A stretch of DNA of 64,000 nt from contig NZ_BAAAFC010000001.1 in the NCBI RefSeq assembly GCF_039523335.1, positions 496,001 through 560,000 on the forward strand, given 5' to 3'. Within the stretch, counting starts at the first letter, position 1, and each line of letters opens with the position of its first letter. Made by a program: the position numbers and the translations under genes. The stretch comes from Marinobacter szutsaonensis. Its GTDB lineage: Bacteria; Pseudomonadota; Gammaproteobacteria; Pseudomonadales; Oleiphilaceae. Under the pieces are notes generated by a model. The model was not told where the DNA came from, made no database searches, and worked only from the letters and a program-made list of their open reading frames with translations. Shown here piece by piece: positions 30,023 through 40,269 of the stretch.

Positions 30023-30029
30023 CAACCGC

Positions 30030-30449
30030 TCAGGCCAGACTTGCCAGTATCGGTTCCAGCGCCTGTTTCATGCGGGCAAGCTCATCCTCTTCGTAAGGCA
30101 CCGGAGCCTGTGTACCCCAAACCGGCCCCGGCCAGGCCGGATCCCCCTCAAAGCGCACGATGTGATGGATGTGAAGTTGCGGCACCATGTTACCCAGTGC
30201 CGCAACGTTCATCTTGTCTCCCTTGAAAGCCACCATCATGGCGCGGCTCAGCGCGGACGACTCCTTCATCAGCCTCTGCTGCTGAGCTTCCGGAAGCTCA
30301 TAGATCTCCCGGATACCGGCAATCGCCGGCACCAGGATGATCCAGGGCCAGGTTTTCTCGTTCATCAACCGCACTTCGCACAGGCGGGTTCTGCCCAGCA
30401 GGAAGGTGTCCGCGGACAAGCGCTTATGTAACTCGAATTCCTGGCTCAT
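30030..30449 (-). CDS. HIT-domain nucleotide hydrolase/transferase
   Basis: Protein of 139 residues. The histidine triad is QLHIHHIVR near residue 94. The N-terminal part has the usual LCEVRLMNEKTWPWIILVP beta-sheet. HIT proteins cleave nucleotide phosphoesters or phosphoramidates; the substrate of this branch, common in proteobacteria, is not known. It lies 3 bp downstream of ugd on the same strand. Confidence 0.88.
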   Translation of the reverse strand: MSQEFELHKRLSADTFLLGRTRLCEVRLMNEKTWPWIILVPAIAGIREIYELPEAQQQRLMKESSALSRAMMVAFKGDKMNVAALGNMVPQLHIHHIVRFEGDPAWPGPVWGTQAPVPYEEDELARMKQALEPILASLA

Positions 30450-30452
30450 CGA

Positions 30453-31799
30453 TCACACCACCGAGTGGAACTGGTTACGGCCGCGGCCGATGGCGTAGTA
30501 GATCAGACCGTAGCGGTCGAGCATTTCCGGCTCGTACAGGTTGCGGCCGTCGAAGACCACCGGGTCCCGCAGGTTTGCCGCCACCACGTCGAAATCCGGG
30601 GAACGGAATTCTTTCCATTCGGTGCAGATGGCCAGTACGTCAGCACCCTTGAGCGCCTGCTCTTTGGTGCCGCACAGGGTCAGGCCGGGCTGGTCGCCGT
30701 AGATACGCTGGGTCTCTTCCATGGCTTCGGGGTCGAAGGCCTGTACCGAGGCACCTGCCTTCCAGAGATCTTCCATCAGCGTGCGAGAGGAGGCCTCGCG
30801 CATGTCATCGGTATTCGGTTTGAACGCCAGCCCCCAAATGGCAACAACCTTGCCCTCGAGGTTGCCCTGAAAGTGGTGGCTGATCTTGTCGAACAGCACG
30901 TGCTTCTGGGCATAGTTAACGTCTTCCACCGCGTTCAGCAAGTGGGCGTCATAGCCGCAGTCGCGGGCGGTGCGAGCCAATGCCTGTACGTCCTTGGGGA
31001 AGCAAGAGCCGCCGTAACCGCAACCGGGGTAAATGAAGTGGTAACCGATACGGGGATCGGAACCGATACCCCGGCGTACCGCTTCGATATCGGCGCCAAG
31101 GCGCTCGGCCAGGTTGGCGATTTCGTTCATGAAACTGATCTTGGTGGCCAGCATGGAGTTGGCGGCGTACTTGGTCAGTTCCGCAGAACGGATATCCATG
31201 AAGATCATCCGGTCGTGGCTACGGTTGAACGGGTAATACACTTCCCGCAGCAGATCCGCAGCCTTCTCGCTGTCGGTGCCGACAATGATGCGGTCGGGCT
31301 TCATGAAATCGTTGATGGCCGCACCTTCTTTCAAGAACTCGGGGTTGGAGACCACATCGAATTCCAGCTCCAGGCCACGGTGGTCCAGTTGCGACTGCAC
31401 AGCAGCGCGCACCTTGTCACCGGTACCGACCGGGACAGTGGATTTATCGACCACCACCTTGTAGTCGTCCATGTATTGACCGATGGATTTGGCAACGGCT
31501 GTCACATACTGCAAATCCGCCGAGCCGTCCTCATCGGGCGGGGTTCCCACGGCGATGAACTGCAACGCGCCGTGTTTTACCGCCTCTTCGGTATCGGTGG
31601 TGAAAGCCAGGCGACCCGCCTCCACGGTGTGCCGGACAATCGAGTCCAGGCCCGGCTCGTAGATGGGAATCTGGCCGTTGCGCAGCTTGTCGATCTTGGC
31701 CTGGTCCACGTCCATACACAGGACATGATGGCCCACGTCTGCCAAGCAGGCACCCGTCACCAGCCCAACATATCCGGTACCGAAAATTGTGATCTTCAT
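30453..31799 (-). CDS. ugd: UDP-glucose 6-dehydrogenase
   Basis: Protein of 448 residues. The N-terminal Rossmann motif is [14 protein letters not shown] (7-20), the catalytic cysteine is in [12 protein letters not shown] near residue 265, and the C-terminal domain has [17 protein letters not shown]. It oxidises UDP-glucose to UDP-glucuronate with two NAD+. With galE upstream and the epimerase at 8895-9902 it supplies uronic acids for capsule or exopolysaccharide. Confidence 0.95.
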   Translation of the reverse strand: MKITIFGTGYVGLVTGACLADVGHHVLCMDVDQAKIDKLRNGQIPIYEPGLDSIVRHTVEAGRLAFTTDTEEAVKHGALQFIAVGTPPDEDGSADLQYVTAVAKSIGQYMDDYKVVVDKSTVPVGTGDKVRAAVQSQLDHRGLELEFDVVSNPEFLKEGAAINDFMKPDRIIVGTDSEKAADLLREVYYPFNRSHDRMIFMDIRSAELTKYAANSMLATKISFMNEIANLAERLGADIEAVRRGIGSDPRIGYHFIYPGCGYGGSCFPKDVQALARTARDCGYDAHLLNAVEDVNYAQKHVLFDKISHHFQGNLEGKVVAIWGLAFKPNTDDMREASSRTLMEDLWKAGASVQAFDPEAMEETQRIYGDQPGLTLCGTKEQALKGADVLAICTEWKEFRSPDFDVVAANLRDPVVFDGRNLYEPEMLDRYGLIYYAIGRGRNQFHSVV

Positions 31800-31841
31800 G
31801 GGTTAATTTCCAAACGTATCCAAATGGGTAAAAGTCAGAAC

Positions 31842-32837
31842 TCAGTGTTCGCCGGAGGCTTTTTTCTTCTGCCAGATCGCTTCCCACGCCAGCGCTGTCC
31901 GGACGATAGTCTCCAGGTCGTCGTAGTCCGGCGCCCAGCCCAGAGTCTCACGGATCAGGGTGTTATCGGCCATCAACGCTGCGGGATCGCCCGCGCGCCG
32001 CTCGGTCTCGGTCACCGGGAAATCCACACCGGACACCCGCTTGACCACATCGATCACCTCACGAACGGTGAAGCCGCGCCCGTAACCGCAGTTGAGGACC
32101 TTCGAGTCGCCGCCGTTCGCCATGTGATCCAGCGCCATGACGTGGGCCTTGGCGAGATCCTCTACGTGGATGTAATCACGAATACAGGTACCATCCCGGG
32201 TGTCATAGTCCGTACCGAACACGCTCATGCCTTCCCGCTGCCCGGTGACACACTCGCTGGCCACCTTGATCAGGTGGGTGGCCTCGGGAGTCGCCTGGCC
32301 CAGCAGGCCGTCAGGATTGGCGCCAGCCACGTTGAAATAGCGCAGGATGACGTAGTTCAGGCTTGAGGCAGCCGCCAGATCCATGATCATCCGCTCGCTC
32401 ATCATCTTGGACGCACCGTAGGGATTAATCGGAGCCAGCGGCAGATTCTCGGTCAGGACCTGCTGCTCCGGCATGCCATAAACTGCAGCCGTGGACGAAA
32501 ACACCATGTAAGGAACTTGGTACTGCTCGACAGCCTTCAGCAGGTTCAGGGTGTTACGGGTGTTGTTGCTGTAATACTTGAGGGGATTAGCCACGGATTC
32601 GGGCACGACAATGTTGGCGGCAAAATGCAGCACAGCCTCGAATCGGTGTTCGGAGAACAGTCGGTCAATCGCCGCCTCGTCTGCCAAATCTCCCACCACC
32701 AGTTCACCGGCTGTCACCGCCCAGCGGTAGCCGGTGGAGAGGTTGTCAAAAACCACGATATCGTGGCCGGCCTCACCCAGCTGACGGACCACGTGACTAC
32801 CAATGTATCCGGCTCCGCCGGTGACAAGCACTTTCAT
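31842..32837 (-). CDS. galE: UDP-glucose 4-epimerase
   Basis: Protein of 331 residues. NAD motif GGAGYIGSH (7-15), catalytic Ser/Tyr/Lys in FSSTAAVYG and NPYGASKMMSE, then RYFNVAGANPDG and CIRDYIHVEDLA, typical GalE signatures. It interconverts UDP-glucose and UDP-galactose. It lies 42 bp upstream of ugd and 9 bp downstream of tadA. Confidence 0.95.
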   Translation of the reverse strand: MKVLVTGGAGYIGSHVVRQLGEAGHDIVVFDNLSTGYRWAVTAGELVVGDLADEAAIDRLFSEHRFEAVLHFAANIVVPESVANPLKYYSNNTRNTLNLLKAVEQYQVPYMVFSSTAAVYGMPEQQVLTENLPLAPINPYGASKMMSERMIMDLAAASSLNYVILRYFNVAGANPDGLLGQATPEATHLIKVASECVTGQREGMSVFGTDYDTRDGTCIRDYIHVEDLAKAHVMALDHMANGGDSKVLNCGYGRGFTVREVIDVVKRVSGVDFPVTETERRAGDPAALMADNTLIRETLGWAPDYDDLETIVRTALAWEAIWQKKKASGEH

Positions 32838-32846
32838 GGGTAAAGG

Positions 32847-33350
32847 CTACTCCTTCCCTGAGGATGATGACTGGCGCTGACGTCGGATTTCCGCCCGGCG
32901 CCGACTGAAAAATTCGCTGATGATCTCGCTGCACTGCTGTTCAAGGATGCCACCGGTCGCTTCCACAGCCCAGTTCAAATGTGGTTCGGCCAGGGTTCGG
33001 CGAGTGGATTCCACAGCCCCTGCTTTGGGCTCCGTGGCACCGTACACCAGACGGCTGATGCGGCCGTGCACAATCGCTCCGACGCACATGGTACAGGGCT
33101 CCAGCGTTACGTAAAGGGTCGCCCCTGACAAGCGGTAATTGCCTACCCGGGCCGCGGCGTCCCGAAGCGCCCGGATCTCGGCGTGGGCGGTAGGATCACA
33201 ACCGGAGATGGGGGCGTTGAACCCCGCGCCGATTTCTTTGCCATCGAGAACCACAATGGCGCCAACGGGGACCTCTCCTGCCGCTGCAGCCTGTGCAGCC
33301 AATTGCAAGGCGCGAGACATCCATTGTTTGTCGTTCGAGATCTGGGGCAT
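32847..33350 (-). CDS. tadA: tRNA-specific adenosine deaminase
   Basis: Protein of 167 residues. Zinc-deaminase motifs are AHAEI (catalytic His and Glu near residue 70) and LEPCTMCVGAI (Cys pair about residue 100). The C-terminal tail is Arg-rich (FFSRRRAEIRRQR), as in TadA. It makes inosine at position 34 of tRNA-Arg(ACG). In Pseudomonas tadA follows guaB-guaA closely; here about 27 kb intervene, so this gene marks the left border of the inserted block. Confidence 0.94.
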   Translation of the reverse strand: MPQISNDKQWMSRALQLAAQAAAAGEVPVGAIVVLDGKEIGAGFNAPISGCDPTAHAEIRALRDAAARVGNYRLSGATLYVTLEPCTMCVGAIVHGRISRLVYGATEPKAGAVESTRRTLAEPHLNWAVEATGGILEQQCSEIISEFFSRRRAEIRRQRQSSSSGKE

Positions 33351-33443
33351 TGTCGTCTGTTTGGTCGATTTGAGCTCGGGATCAGGAAAATACCATTATT
33401 CATAACTTCATGAAAAAAATTCTGAATGTGGATGGCAATTCCT

Positions 33444-33461
33444 GTTTGACAAATTTCAATG
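33444..33461. promoter_or_regulatory. FNR-like palindrome, copy 1 (treT operon)
   Basis: GTTTGACAAATTTCAATG, core TTGA-N6-TCAA at 33446-33459, differs only in the outer left bases from the block consensus CATTGA-N6-TCAATG. Its centre is about 71 bp before the ATG at 33524. Likely activator site for the four-gene trehalose operon. Confidence 0.7.
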
Positions 33462-33523
33462 CCAGATCCCACTGCCCGTGACAACGTTCGAAACGGCAAG
33501 GACCGACAGCGTGGAGTTATATG

Positions 33524-34216
33524 ATGGCCCAACCTGATCCAATAGAGTCAGCCGACCTCATGGAACCATTTTCCATCAAGGACTGCGCGTTGGTAGCGCT
33601 GGCTACCGGCAGGAAAGCACGCGTTTTACAGGAGTTCCGTAGTGAATTGGTCAATATAGACGCCGCCAGCATCTATAACCATTTTTGGGGCGGGCTCCTT
33701 CAATCACGTTTCGGAGAACGCGAGTACAACAATGACTTCGCTTCCTGGGTTCGACATGGTGTCCATGACGCTATACTTGCCGAGCGTCTTTCGGCATTGG
33801 CACCCACCACGTTTTCAACCCTCGAAGCACTACGCCAGGAAATCATCGAACTTATTGACAATCGCCTTGATGAGGCTGAGCACCTGGCCTGGACACGCGC
33901 AACCCAACAGTTCGAATTCATCTGCTCACAGATCGTGGTGTTTGATACAACAATGCAGTTGCAGCACCCGAGAGAACTTGCCCCTGTCATAACGACTCTG
34001 TCCATAAGCAGTATCTTCTATCATTTTATCGATGCCCGGCGACGCACCCCTGATGAGCGGGACGATTTCAGTGACTGGCTGACCACCTTCGGTGACGAGT
34101 TCACCCCACTCAAGGAAGAGTTGGCCGGTATCGACCCCTATTTTGGCAGTCTCAGTGAGTTACGTGACAAACTGGGACAAGTGTTCACCTCACATTTTCA
34201 GGAGACGACACCATGA
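33524..34216 (+). CDS. Trehalose-operon protein of unknown function (possibly DUF5752)
   Basis: Protein of 230 residues, soluble, mostly helical and acidic. GGAG 7 bases before the second ATG at 33524 favours it over 33521. Visible motifs are a Thr-Gly-Arg-Lys-Ala segment near residue 29, SIYNHFWGGLLQSRFGEREY (about 50-69) and a later SIFYHFIDARRRTP; the two SIyyH-like segments suggest an internal repeat. DUF5752 proteins are found next to trehalose genes, and I recall this pattern from them, but this is not verified. It overlaps treT by 4 bp, so co-translation is likely. It may regulate or scaffold the trehalose synthase. Confidence 0.6.
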   Translation: MAQPDPIESADLMEPFSIKDCALVALATGRKARVLQEFRSELVNIDAASIYNHFWGGLLQSRFGEREYNNDFASWVRHGVHDAILAERLSALAPTTFSTLEALRQEIIELIDNRLDEAEHLAWTRATQQFEFICSQIVVFDTTMQLQHPRELAPVITTLSISSIFYHFIDARRRTPDERDDFSDWLTTFGDEFTPLKEELAGIDPYFGSLSELRDKLGQVFTSHFQETTP

Positions 34217-35451
34217 GTCTCCTGGAAAGCTATGCACAAGTCGCCGGAGCGGATGTTATCGCTCAACTGCGTCAGCTCGCTGCGACGCTAAAGGGCGCAA
34301 AAGTCGTTCATATCAATTCAACGCATGTCGGAGGTGGCGTTGCCGAGATCCTGACCAAGCTCATCCCCCTTAAACAGGAGTTGGGTATCGACACCCGCTG
34401 GGAGGTCATTACCGGCGATAGTGAGTTCTTCGAATGTACCAAGGGCATGCACAATACCCTGCAAGGCAACCGGATCCCCCTGGGTGAAAGCCTGCTCAGG
34501 GTTTACGAGGCAACCAACGCCCACAATGCGGAAACACTGCGCCCCGTACTGAAAGACGCCGATTTCGTATTCATCCATGATCCGCAACCTGCCCCTCTGC
34601 TTAAATTTTTCCCGGAGCGTAAAGGGAAATGGGTCTGGCGATGCCATATCGATGCCAGCCACCCTTATCGGCCGGTATGGAAATATTTGCGCCAGTTCGT
34701 GGCGCCTTACGACGCGAGCATCTTCTCTCTGGCGGCCTTTGCCAAGGAATTGCCACACCCGCAATATCTTATAGCGCCGAGTATCGATCCACTGAGCGAC
34801 AAGAATGTGGACCTGAAGCCAGATGTAATCCAACAGACATGCGATAAATACCGGCTTGATTGCGAGCGCCCTCTGGTTGTTCAGGTTTCACGCTATGACC
34901 GGTTCAAAGATCCCATCGGGGTCATACAGGCCTACCATTTGGCCAAACAATACCTGCCCACGCTTCAGCTTGTGCTAGCCGGCGGGGGGGCCACCGATGA
35001 CCCGGAAGGTGAAGCGGTATTGAGTGAGGTACAGGCCGCCGCCGGGGACGACCCTGATGCGCATGTATTGTTGCTGCCTTCCGATGCCCACCTGGAAATC
35101 AACGCATTGCAACGCGCAGCCGATATCGTGCTGCAGAAATCCATCCGGGAAGGCTTCGGCCTGACCGTCACCGAAGCCATGTGGAAGGGCAAACCCGTCA
35201 TCGGCGGTGATGTCGGCGGCATCCGTCTTCAGGTCATCAACCACCACACCGGCTTTCTGGTAAACACCCCCGAAGGAGCCGCATTGCGTACTCGCTATCT
35301 ATTGCATCAACCCGAGATGATTGCGGCGATGGGTGGAAAGGCACAAGCCTTCGTGGGCGAGAATTTTCTGATTACTCGTCACCTTCGTGAATACCTGACG
35401 CTCATGGTGGCGTTGTTGCACGGTGCGCAGGACCGGATTGAGCTGGACTGA
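34213..35451 (+). CDS. treT: Trehalose glycosyltransferring synthase TreT-like (GT4)
   Basis: Protein of 412 residues with a GT-B fold. The N-terminal domain shows HINSTHVGGGVAEIL, diagnostic of TreT, then FIHDPQPAPL and WRCHIDASHP. The C-terminal domain has VVQVSRYDRFKDP and the nucleotide-sugar Glu motif in SIREGFGLTVTEAMWKG. TreT joins glucose with a nucleotide-diphospho-glucose to form trehalose and can run in reverse. It has no transit signal, so it is cytoplasmic. It is translationally coupled (4-bp overlap) to the upstream gene. Confidence 0.85.
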   Translation: MSLLESYAQVAGADVIAQLRQLAATLKGAKVVHINSTHVGGGVAEILTKLIPLKQELGIDTRWEVITGDSEFFECTKGMHNTLQGNRIPLGESLLRVYEATNAHNAETLRPVLKDADFVFIHDPQPAPLLKFFPERKGKWVWRCHIDASHPYRPVWKYLRQFVAPYDASIFSLAAFAKELPHPQYLIAPSIDPLSDKNVDLKPDVIQQTCDKYRLDCERPLVVQVSRYDRFKDPIGVIQAYHLAKQYLPTLQLVLAGGGATDDPEGEAVLSEVQAAAGDDPDAHVLLLPSDAHLEINALQRAADIVLQKSIREGFGLTVTEAMWKGKPVIGGDVGGIRLQVINHHTGFLVNTPEGAALRTRYLLHQPEMIAAMGGKAQAFVGENFLITRHLREYLTLMVALLHGAQDRIELD

Positions 35452-35469
35452 GAACCGGGAGAGGCATCT

Positions 35470-37359
35470 GTGGGATCGGTGAAGCGCCTGCATCGTATGC
35501 CATTTGGTGCAGAACTGCTCGCGGACGGACGCGTGAGTTTTCAGCTTTGGGCACCAGCGGCCACGCACGTGGATGTATGCCCACAAATCGGCGTCGCCGA
35601 CCACAGCAGTCAGACTGTCTCGAATGAACAGGCATATCTCCCAATGAGGGCCGAACCCGGGGGCTGGTTTCGAGTCACAACCGATAAGGCCGCCAGCGGC
35701 ATGCGTTACCTTTTTCGAATCGATGGGCGGATACTGGTGCCCGACCCCGCTTCACGTTTCCAACCCGAGGATGTTCACGGGCCGAGTGAGGTAATCGATC
35801 CTGGAGGCTGGCGGTGGAACGATTCAGACTGGCGCGGACGGCCCTGGGAAGAAACCGTCATTTATGAGTTACACGTCGGTACTTTCACACCTCACGGCAG
35901 TTTCGCTGCCGTGCAGGATAGACTCGATTATCTGGTGGACCTGGGCATTACCGCGATCGAACTCATGCCGGTAGCGGACTTCCCTGGTGAGCGCAACTGG
36001 GGTTATGACGGTGTCTACCTGTTCGCCCCCGACAGCCAGTATGGGCGACCCGAGGACCTGAAAGCGCTCGTCGATGCCGCTCACGGGCGTGGCCTGATGG
36101 TGTTTCTGGACGTTGTGTATAACCATTTCGGGCCAGAAGGCAATTACCTGACTGTATACGCCCCACAGTTCTTTACGGAACGGCATCAGACACCGTGGGG
36201 GGCTGCCATCAATTACGATGGCGAGCACAGTGACCAGATAAGGCAATTCTTTATCGACAATGCGCTTTTCTGGCTTGAGGAATACCACTTCGACGGCTTA
36301 CGTCTCGACGCGGTGCATTCGATCGTGGATGATTCGCAACCCGATATCCTTGTCGAATTGGCACAACGCGTTCACGAACACTTTGGTGATGCTCGACACG
36401 TTCATTTGATCCTCGAAAACGATCATAATGCCGCGCATTACCTTGCCCGAAACAATACCCTTCAGCCACTCTGGTACACGGCACAATGGAATGATGATCT
36501 CCATCACGCTTTACATGTCTTGCTGACCGGAGAGTCAGGCGGTTATTACCTGGATTATAGTGACATTCCGATTCGCCATTTGGGCCGCTGCCTGAGTGAA
36601 GGCTTCGCCTATCAGGGTGAGCATTCGGTCTATCGTGACGACCAACCACGCGGTGAATCCAGCAGTCATTTACCTCTTGCTGCCTTTGTGTCGTTCCTCC
36701 AGACCCATGATCAGGTGGGCAACCGCGCTTTTGGCGAGCGGATCACCCGGCTCGCCAAACCTGAACAGGTCCGCGCCGCACAGACCATGTTGTTGCTCGC
36801 TCCCTCGCCCCCGCTGCTGTTCATGGGCGAAGAATGGGGGTGTACGCAACCTTTTGCGTTTTTCTGCGATTTCGGCCCGGAGCTGGCAGACAAGGTCGTC
36901 GCTGGTCGCCGAGAGGAGTTTGGCCGCTTTCCAGAGTTCAGCGATCCTGTATCGCGCGCAAGTATTCCGGACCCGACGGATCCGGAAACCTTTGAGCAGG
37001 CAAAACTCGATTGGAATTCCTGCGATCTTCCAGAGCACGAACAATGGCTGGCGCTGCACCGGGAGCTGCTCGTTCTGCGGCGGCGTGAGATAGTTCCACG
37101 ACTGCACCACATGACAGACTCGCAAAAAGCCTTCACACAATTGGGAGATCGGGCCCTATCCGCGCGCTGGGTGTTGGGTGACGATTCCGAGCTTGTTCTC
37201 ATTGCCAACTTCGGCGATGAGGCCCTCACCGGTATCAACCTTCCGCGGGATGACGCTCTGTATACGACGCATAAAGAGGTAATCGAGCGCCACGACACCG
37301 GCCACCTGCCGCCCTGGTCAGTGATCTGGTATTTGCATACCGATAGGACTGCACCATGA
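35470..37359 (+). CDS. treZ: Maltooligosyltrehalose trehalohydrolase
   Basis: Protein of 629 residues starting with GTG at 35470 and GGGAGAGG 5 bases before it. An N-terminal beta-sandwich (1-100) precedes the GH13 barrel. VIYELHVGTFTPHGSF, DVVYNHFGPEGNYL, the nucleophile Asp280 in DGLRLDAVH, the acid Glu316 in HLILENDHN and the Asp in LQTHDQVGNR are all present. It releases trehalose from maltooligosyltrehalose made by TreY. It follows treT by 18 bp and overlaps treY by 4 bp. Confidence 0.93.
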   Translation: MGSVKRLHRMPFGAELLADGRVSFQLWAPAATHVDVCPQIGVADHSSQTVSNEQAYLPMRAEPGGWFRVTTDKAASGMRYLFRIDGRILVPDPASRFQPEDVHGPSEVIDPGGWRWNDSDWRGRPWEETVIYELHVGTFTPHGSFAAVQDRLDYLVDLGITAIELMPVADFPGERNWGYDGVYLFAPDSQYGRPEDLKALVDAAHGRGLMVFLDVVYNHFGPEGNYLTVYAPQFFTERHQTPWGAAINYDGEHSDQIRQFFIDNALFWLEEYHFDGLRLDAVHSIVDDSQPDILVELAQRVHEHFGDARHVHLILENDHNAAHYLARNNTLQPLWYTAQWNDDLHHALHVLLTGESGGYYLDYSDIPIRHLGRCLSEGFAYQGEHSVYRDDQPRGESSSHLPLAAFVSFLQTHDQVGNRAFGERITRLAKPEQVRAAQTMLLLAPSPPLLFMGEEWGCTQPFAFFCDFGPELADKVVAGRREEFGRFPEFSDPVSRASIPDPTDPETFEQAKLDWNSCDLPEHEQWLALHRELLVLRRREIVPRLHHMTDSQKAFTQLGDRALSARWVLGDDSELVLIANFGDEALTGINLPRDDALYTTHKEVIERHDTGHLPPWSVIWYLHTDRTAP

Positions 37360-40244
37360 AGGCTCCAGGGACACCTACTGCAACCTATCGTTTGCAATTC
37401 AATCGCGATTTCACCTTCGCCCACGCAAGCAAGATCATCCCCTATCTACATCAACTCGGTATCAGTCATGTTTATGCCTCACCGTTTCTGAAGGCACGCG
37501 CCGGCAGTCCTCACGGTTATGACATCGTCGATCATAACGCCCTGAACCCGGAGATAGGAGATGAGATCAGCTTTGCCAACTATGTTGAGACACTGCATGA
37601 ACATGGCATGGGCCAGCTTCTTGATATCGTCCCCAATCACATGGGCGTAGGTGGGGATGACAACGCCTGGTGGCTGGATACGCTGGAAAACGGTGAGGCT
37701 TCCGACTATGCCGCCTTTTTCGACATCGACTGGCATCCCGCTAATCCTGCCCTGCGCAATAAGGTACTGTTACCCTTCCTGGGTGATCACTATGGCGCCA
37801 TTCTCGAAGAAGGAGGATTGAAACTCACACTTGATTCCGAAAACGGTTCCTTCGGCGTTCGTTACTATGAACACCTGTTTCCGATTGATCCGCGAACCTA
37901 TCCCCAAATCCTCGGCTTTCGGATAAAAACATTAGCGCAACGCCTGAATAATAATCATGAAATCCTGGATAAAGTTATCGGCCTCATCACCGCTTGTCGG
38001 TCCTTGCCACGCCGCACTGAACTTTCGGCTGCACGCCGGCAAAAACGTCGCGACAGCGGCTCCGCGTGCAAGCTTCGCCTGGCCCGGCTTTATCGGAAAA
38101 TTTCCGATTTTCGGGATTTTCTTGAGGAAAATATCCAACACTTCAATGGCATGCCGGGTAACCCTGAATCCTTCGATCTGCTTCATCGCTTACTCGAAGA
38201 ACAGGCATATCGGCTGGCCTACTGGCAGGTCGCAGCCGACGAAATCAATTACCGGCGTTTTTTTGATATTAATGAATTGGCCGGGATACGCATGGAAAAC
38301 AAGGCGGTCTTTGAAGCCACCCATCGTCTCATCCGGCGGCTGATAGCAAATGGCGATGTGAACAGCTTGCGTATTGATCACCCGGATGGCCTCTATGATC
38401 CATTCAAATACTACTGCGACCTTCAGACAACCCTCGGAGCAGGACTCAGTGCCTGCGGGCAAAACGCGAACGGTTCATCCTATTTGTTGGTCGAGAAAAT
38501 ACTGGCTAGCCACGAAGACTTGCCATCCCACTGGCCTGTTGCCGGCACGACCGGCTATGAGGTAGCAAACCTGCTCAATGGCCTGTTCGTCTATCCGGAT
38601 TCTGAGCGTTCGCTCACTCAGCTCTACCAACGTTTCACCGGCCGAACCCATGACTTCGACGGGTTGCTGTATCAATGCAAAAAGCTGATTATACGCAGCG
38701 CACTTGCCGGTGAGTTAACCGTACTCGCCAATCTGGCGAGTAGCGTCGCCCAGACCAATCGCTACACGCGCGACTTCACCTACCACGCCCTGCGCGACGC
38801 CCTGGCCGAGGTCGTAGCCTGCTTTCCCGTTTACCGGACCTATATTACCCAACAGCAAATCAACAAGGACGATCGCCGTTATGTTCACTGGGCGATTGTT
38901 CAGGCAAAGAAACGCAGTCCCGCGGCTGATATTCAGATCTTCGATTTCCTGGAAAATTTAATCACCCTGAATCTTCCGGAGGCAGTCAATTCAAGAGTGA
39001 CTCGGTTCACATCACGGTTCCAGCAATATACCGCCCCGGTGATGGCCAAGGGTATGGAAGACACCTTGTTTTATGCCTTTAACCGCCTTGTGTCACTGAA
39101 TGACGTTGGCTTCGACCCGCGTTCATTCGGTCTGTCAATCAATGCGTTTCATCACAACAACCGCCAACGGCAGGAAACCTGGCCGCAGTCGATGGCGACG
39201 ACCTCAACCCACGACAGCAAGCGTGGCGAAGACGTGCGGTCGCGAATCAATGTCCTGTCCGAACTACCCCATGAATGGTCTCATCATCTGAGGCGCTGGA
39301 GCAGAATAAACCGCCCCAGAAAACGTCTGGTGGATGACACACCTGCACCATCTCGTAATGACGAATATCTGTTCTATCAGACCCTGGTGGGCTGCTGGCC
39401 GCTGGAGCCCCTCAATGCGGATGGCCTCGATGCCTTCCGGGCTCGTATCGAGGCCTACATGTTAAAGGCTATAAAAGAAGCCAAAGTCCATACCTCGTGG
39501 ATCAATCCAAACCTCGAATACGAGGAGGCGATGCAGGATTTCGTGAATTCGGCGCTGTCCACACTCGAGAACAATGCCTTTCTCGCCGATTTCATTCCGT
39601 TCCAGGGACGGATTGTCCGTTACGGCCTGCTCAACAGCCTGTCGCAAACCCTGCTCAAGCTCACTGTTCCCGGCGTGCCCGACCTGTACCAGGGCAACGA
39701 AATGTGGTCTTTCAAACTGGTCGATCCCGATAATCGCAGGCCGGTGAATTACCATCATCGCCAGGCCGAGCTACAGACACTCATCGCAGCTTGCCAGATC
39801 GATTCAGAACTGCCCGGCGTTCTACAGAACCTGATGGAGCGAATCGAAGACGGTCGCGCCAAACTCTACCTTACGTGGAGAACGTTGACCTTCCGCCGCG
39901 AGCAGCCTCAGGTTTTTACGGACGGCAGGTATCTCGAACTGAAGTGTCAGGGCCCGAAAGCCGAGCACCTCTGCGCGTTTGCCCGCTGCTTTAAAGAAAG
40001 AGAAGTCCTGGTCGTCGCCACACGCTGGTTCGCGCGCCTGGCGGGTGAAACCGGAGATATGCCACTCGGAACGCGACCATGGGAGGACACGCGGGTCGAG
40101 ATCCCTGCAGGTTTGCGAGCTGGGGGCTACCGCAACATCCTTACCGGCGAGTCCGTTAAGGCTTGCGAGCTCGAGGACGGAAACTGGATCGGGGCCGTTG
40201 ACTTGTTCAGGCACTTCCCTGTGGCCCTGCTCACGAATGACTGA
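37356..40244 (+). CDS. treY: Maltooligosyltrehalose synthase
   Basis: Protein of 962 residues, at the upper end for this GH13 subfamily. It starts with TATYRLQFNRDFTFAHA, the typical TreY N-terminus, followed by LDIVPNHMGVGGDDN. The catalytic Asp, Glu and Asp are expected in SLRIDHPDGLYDP, LLVEKILASHEDLP and TSTHDSKRGEDVRSR. It turns the reducing end of maltodextrin into an alpha,alpha-1,1 linkage. Residues about 225-250 are unusually Arg-rich (AARRQKRRDSGSACKLRLAR), possibly a local insertion. The sequence is visibly richer in A/T than the flanking core genes. Confidence 0.93.
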   Translation: MKAPGTPTATYRLQFNRDFTFAHASKIIPYLHQLGISHVYASPFLKARAGSPHGYDIVDHNALNPEIGDEISFANYVETLHEHGMGQLLDIVPNHMGVGGDDNAWWLDTLENGEASDYAAFFDIDWHPANPALRNKVLLPFLGDHYGAILEEGGLKLTLDSENGSFGVRYYEHLFPIDPRTYPQILGFRIKTLAQRLNNNHEILDKVIGLITACRSLPRRTELSAARRQKRRDSGSACKLRLARLYRKISDFRDFLEENIQHFNGMPGNPESFDLLHRLLEEQAYRLAYWQVAADEINYRRFFDINELAGIRMENKAVFEATHRLIRRLIANGDVNSLRIDHPDGLYDPFKYYCDLQTTLGAGLSACGQNANGSSYLLVEKILASHEDLPSHWPVAGTTGYEVANLLNGLFVYPDSERSLTQLYQRFTGRTHDFDGLLYQCKKLIIRSALAGELTVLANLASSVAQTNRYTRDFTYHALRDALAEVVACFPVYRTYITQQQINKDDRRYVHWAIVQAKKRSPAADIQIFDFLENLITLNLPEAVNSRVTRFTSRFQQYTAPVMAKGMEDTLFYAFNRLVSLNDVGFDPRSFGLSINAFHHNNRQRQETWPQSMATTSTHDSKRGEDVRSRINVLSELPHEWSHHLRRWSRINRPRKRLVDDTPAPSRNDEYLFYQTLVGCWPLEPLNADGLDAFRARIEAYMLKAIKEAKVHTSWINPNLEYEEAMQDFVNSALSTLENNAFLADFIPFQGRIVRYGLLNSLSQTLLKLTVPGVPDLYQGNEMWSFKLVDPDNRRPVNYHHRQAELQTLIAACQIDSELPGVLQNLMERIEDGRAKLYLTWRTLTFRREQPQVFTDGRYLELKCQGPKAEHLCAFARCFKEREVLVVATRWFARLAGETGDMPLGTRPWEDTRVEIPAGLRAGGYRNILTGESVKACELEDGNWIGAVDLFRHFPVALLTND

Positions 40245-40269
40245 TTACCGGGCCGGGCGAATATTGCGG

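Noticed and set aside
30465..32366. A 633-codon plus-strand open frame opposite ugd and galE
   Set aside because: It is antisense to two well-identified genes, has no recognisable motifs and no ribosome-binding site. Long antisense frames are expected in GC-rich coding sequence.
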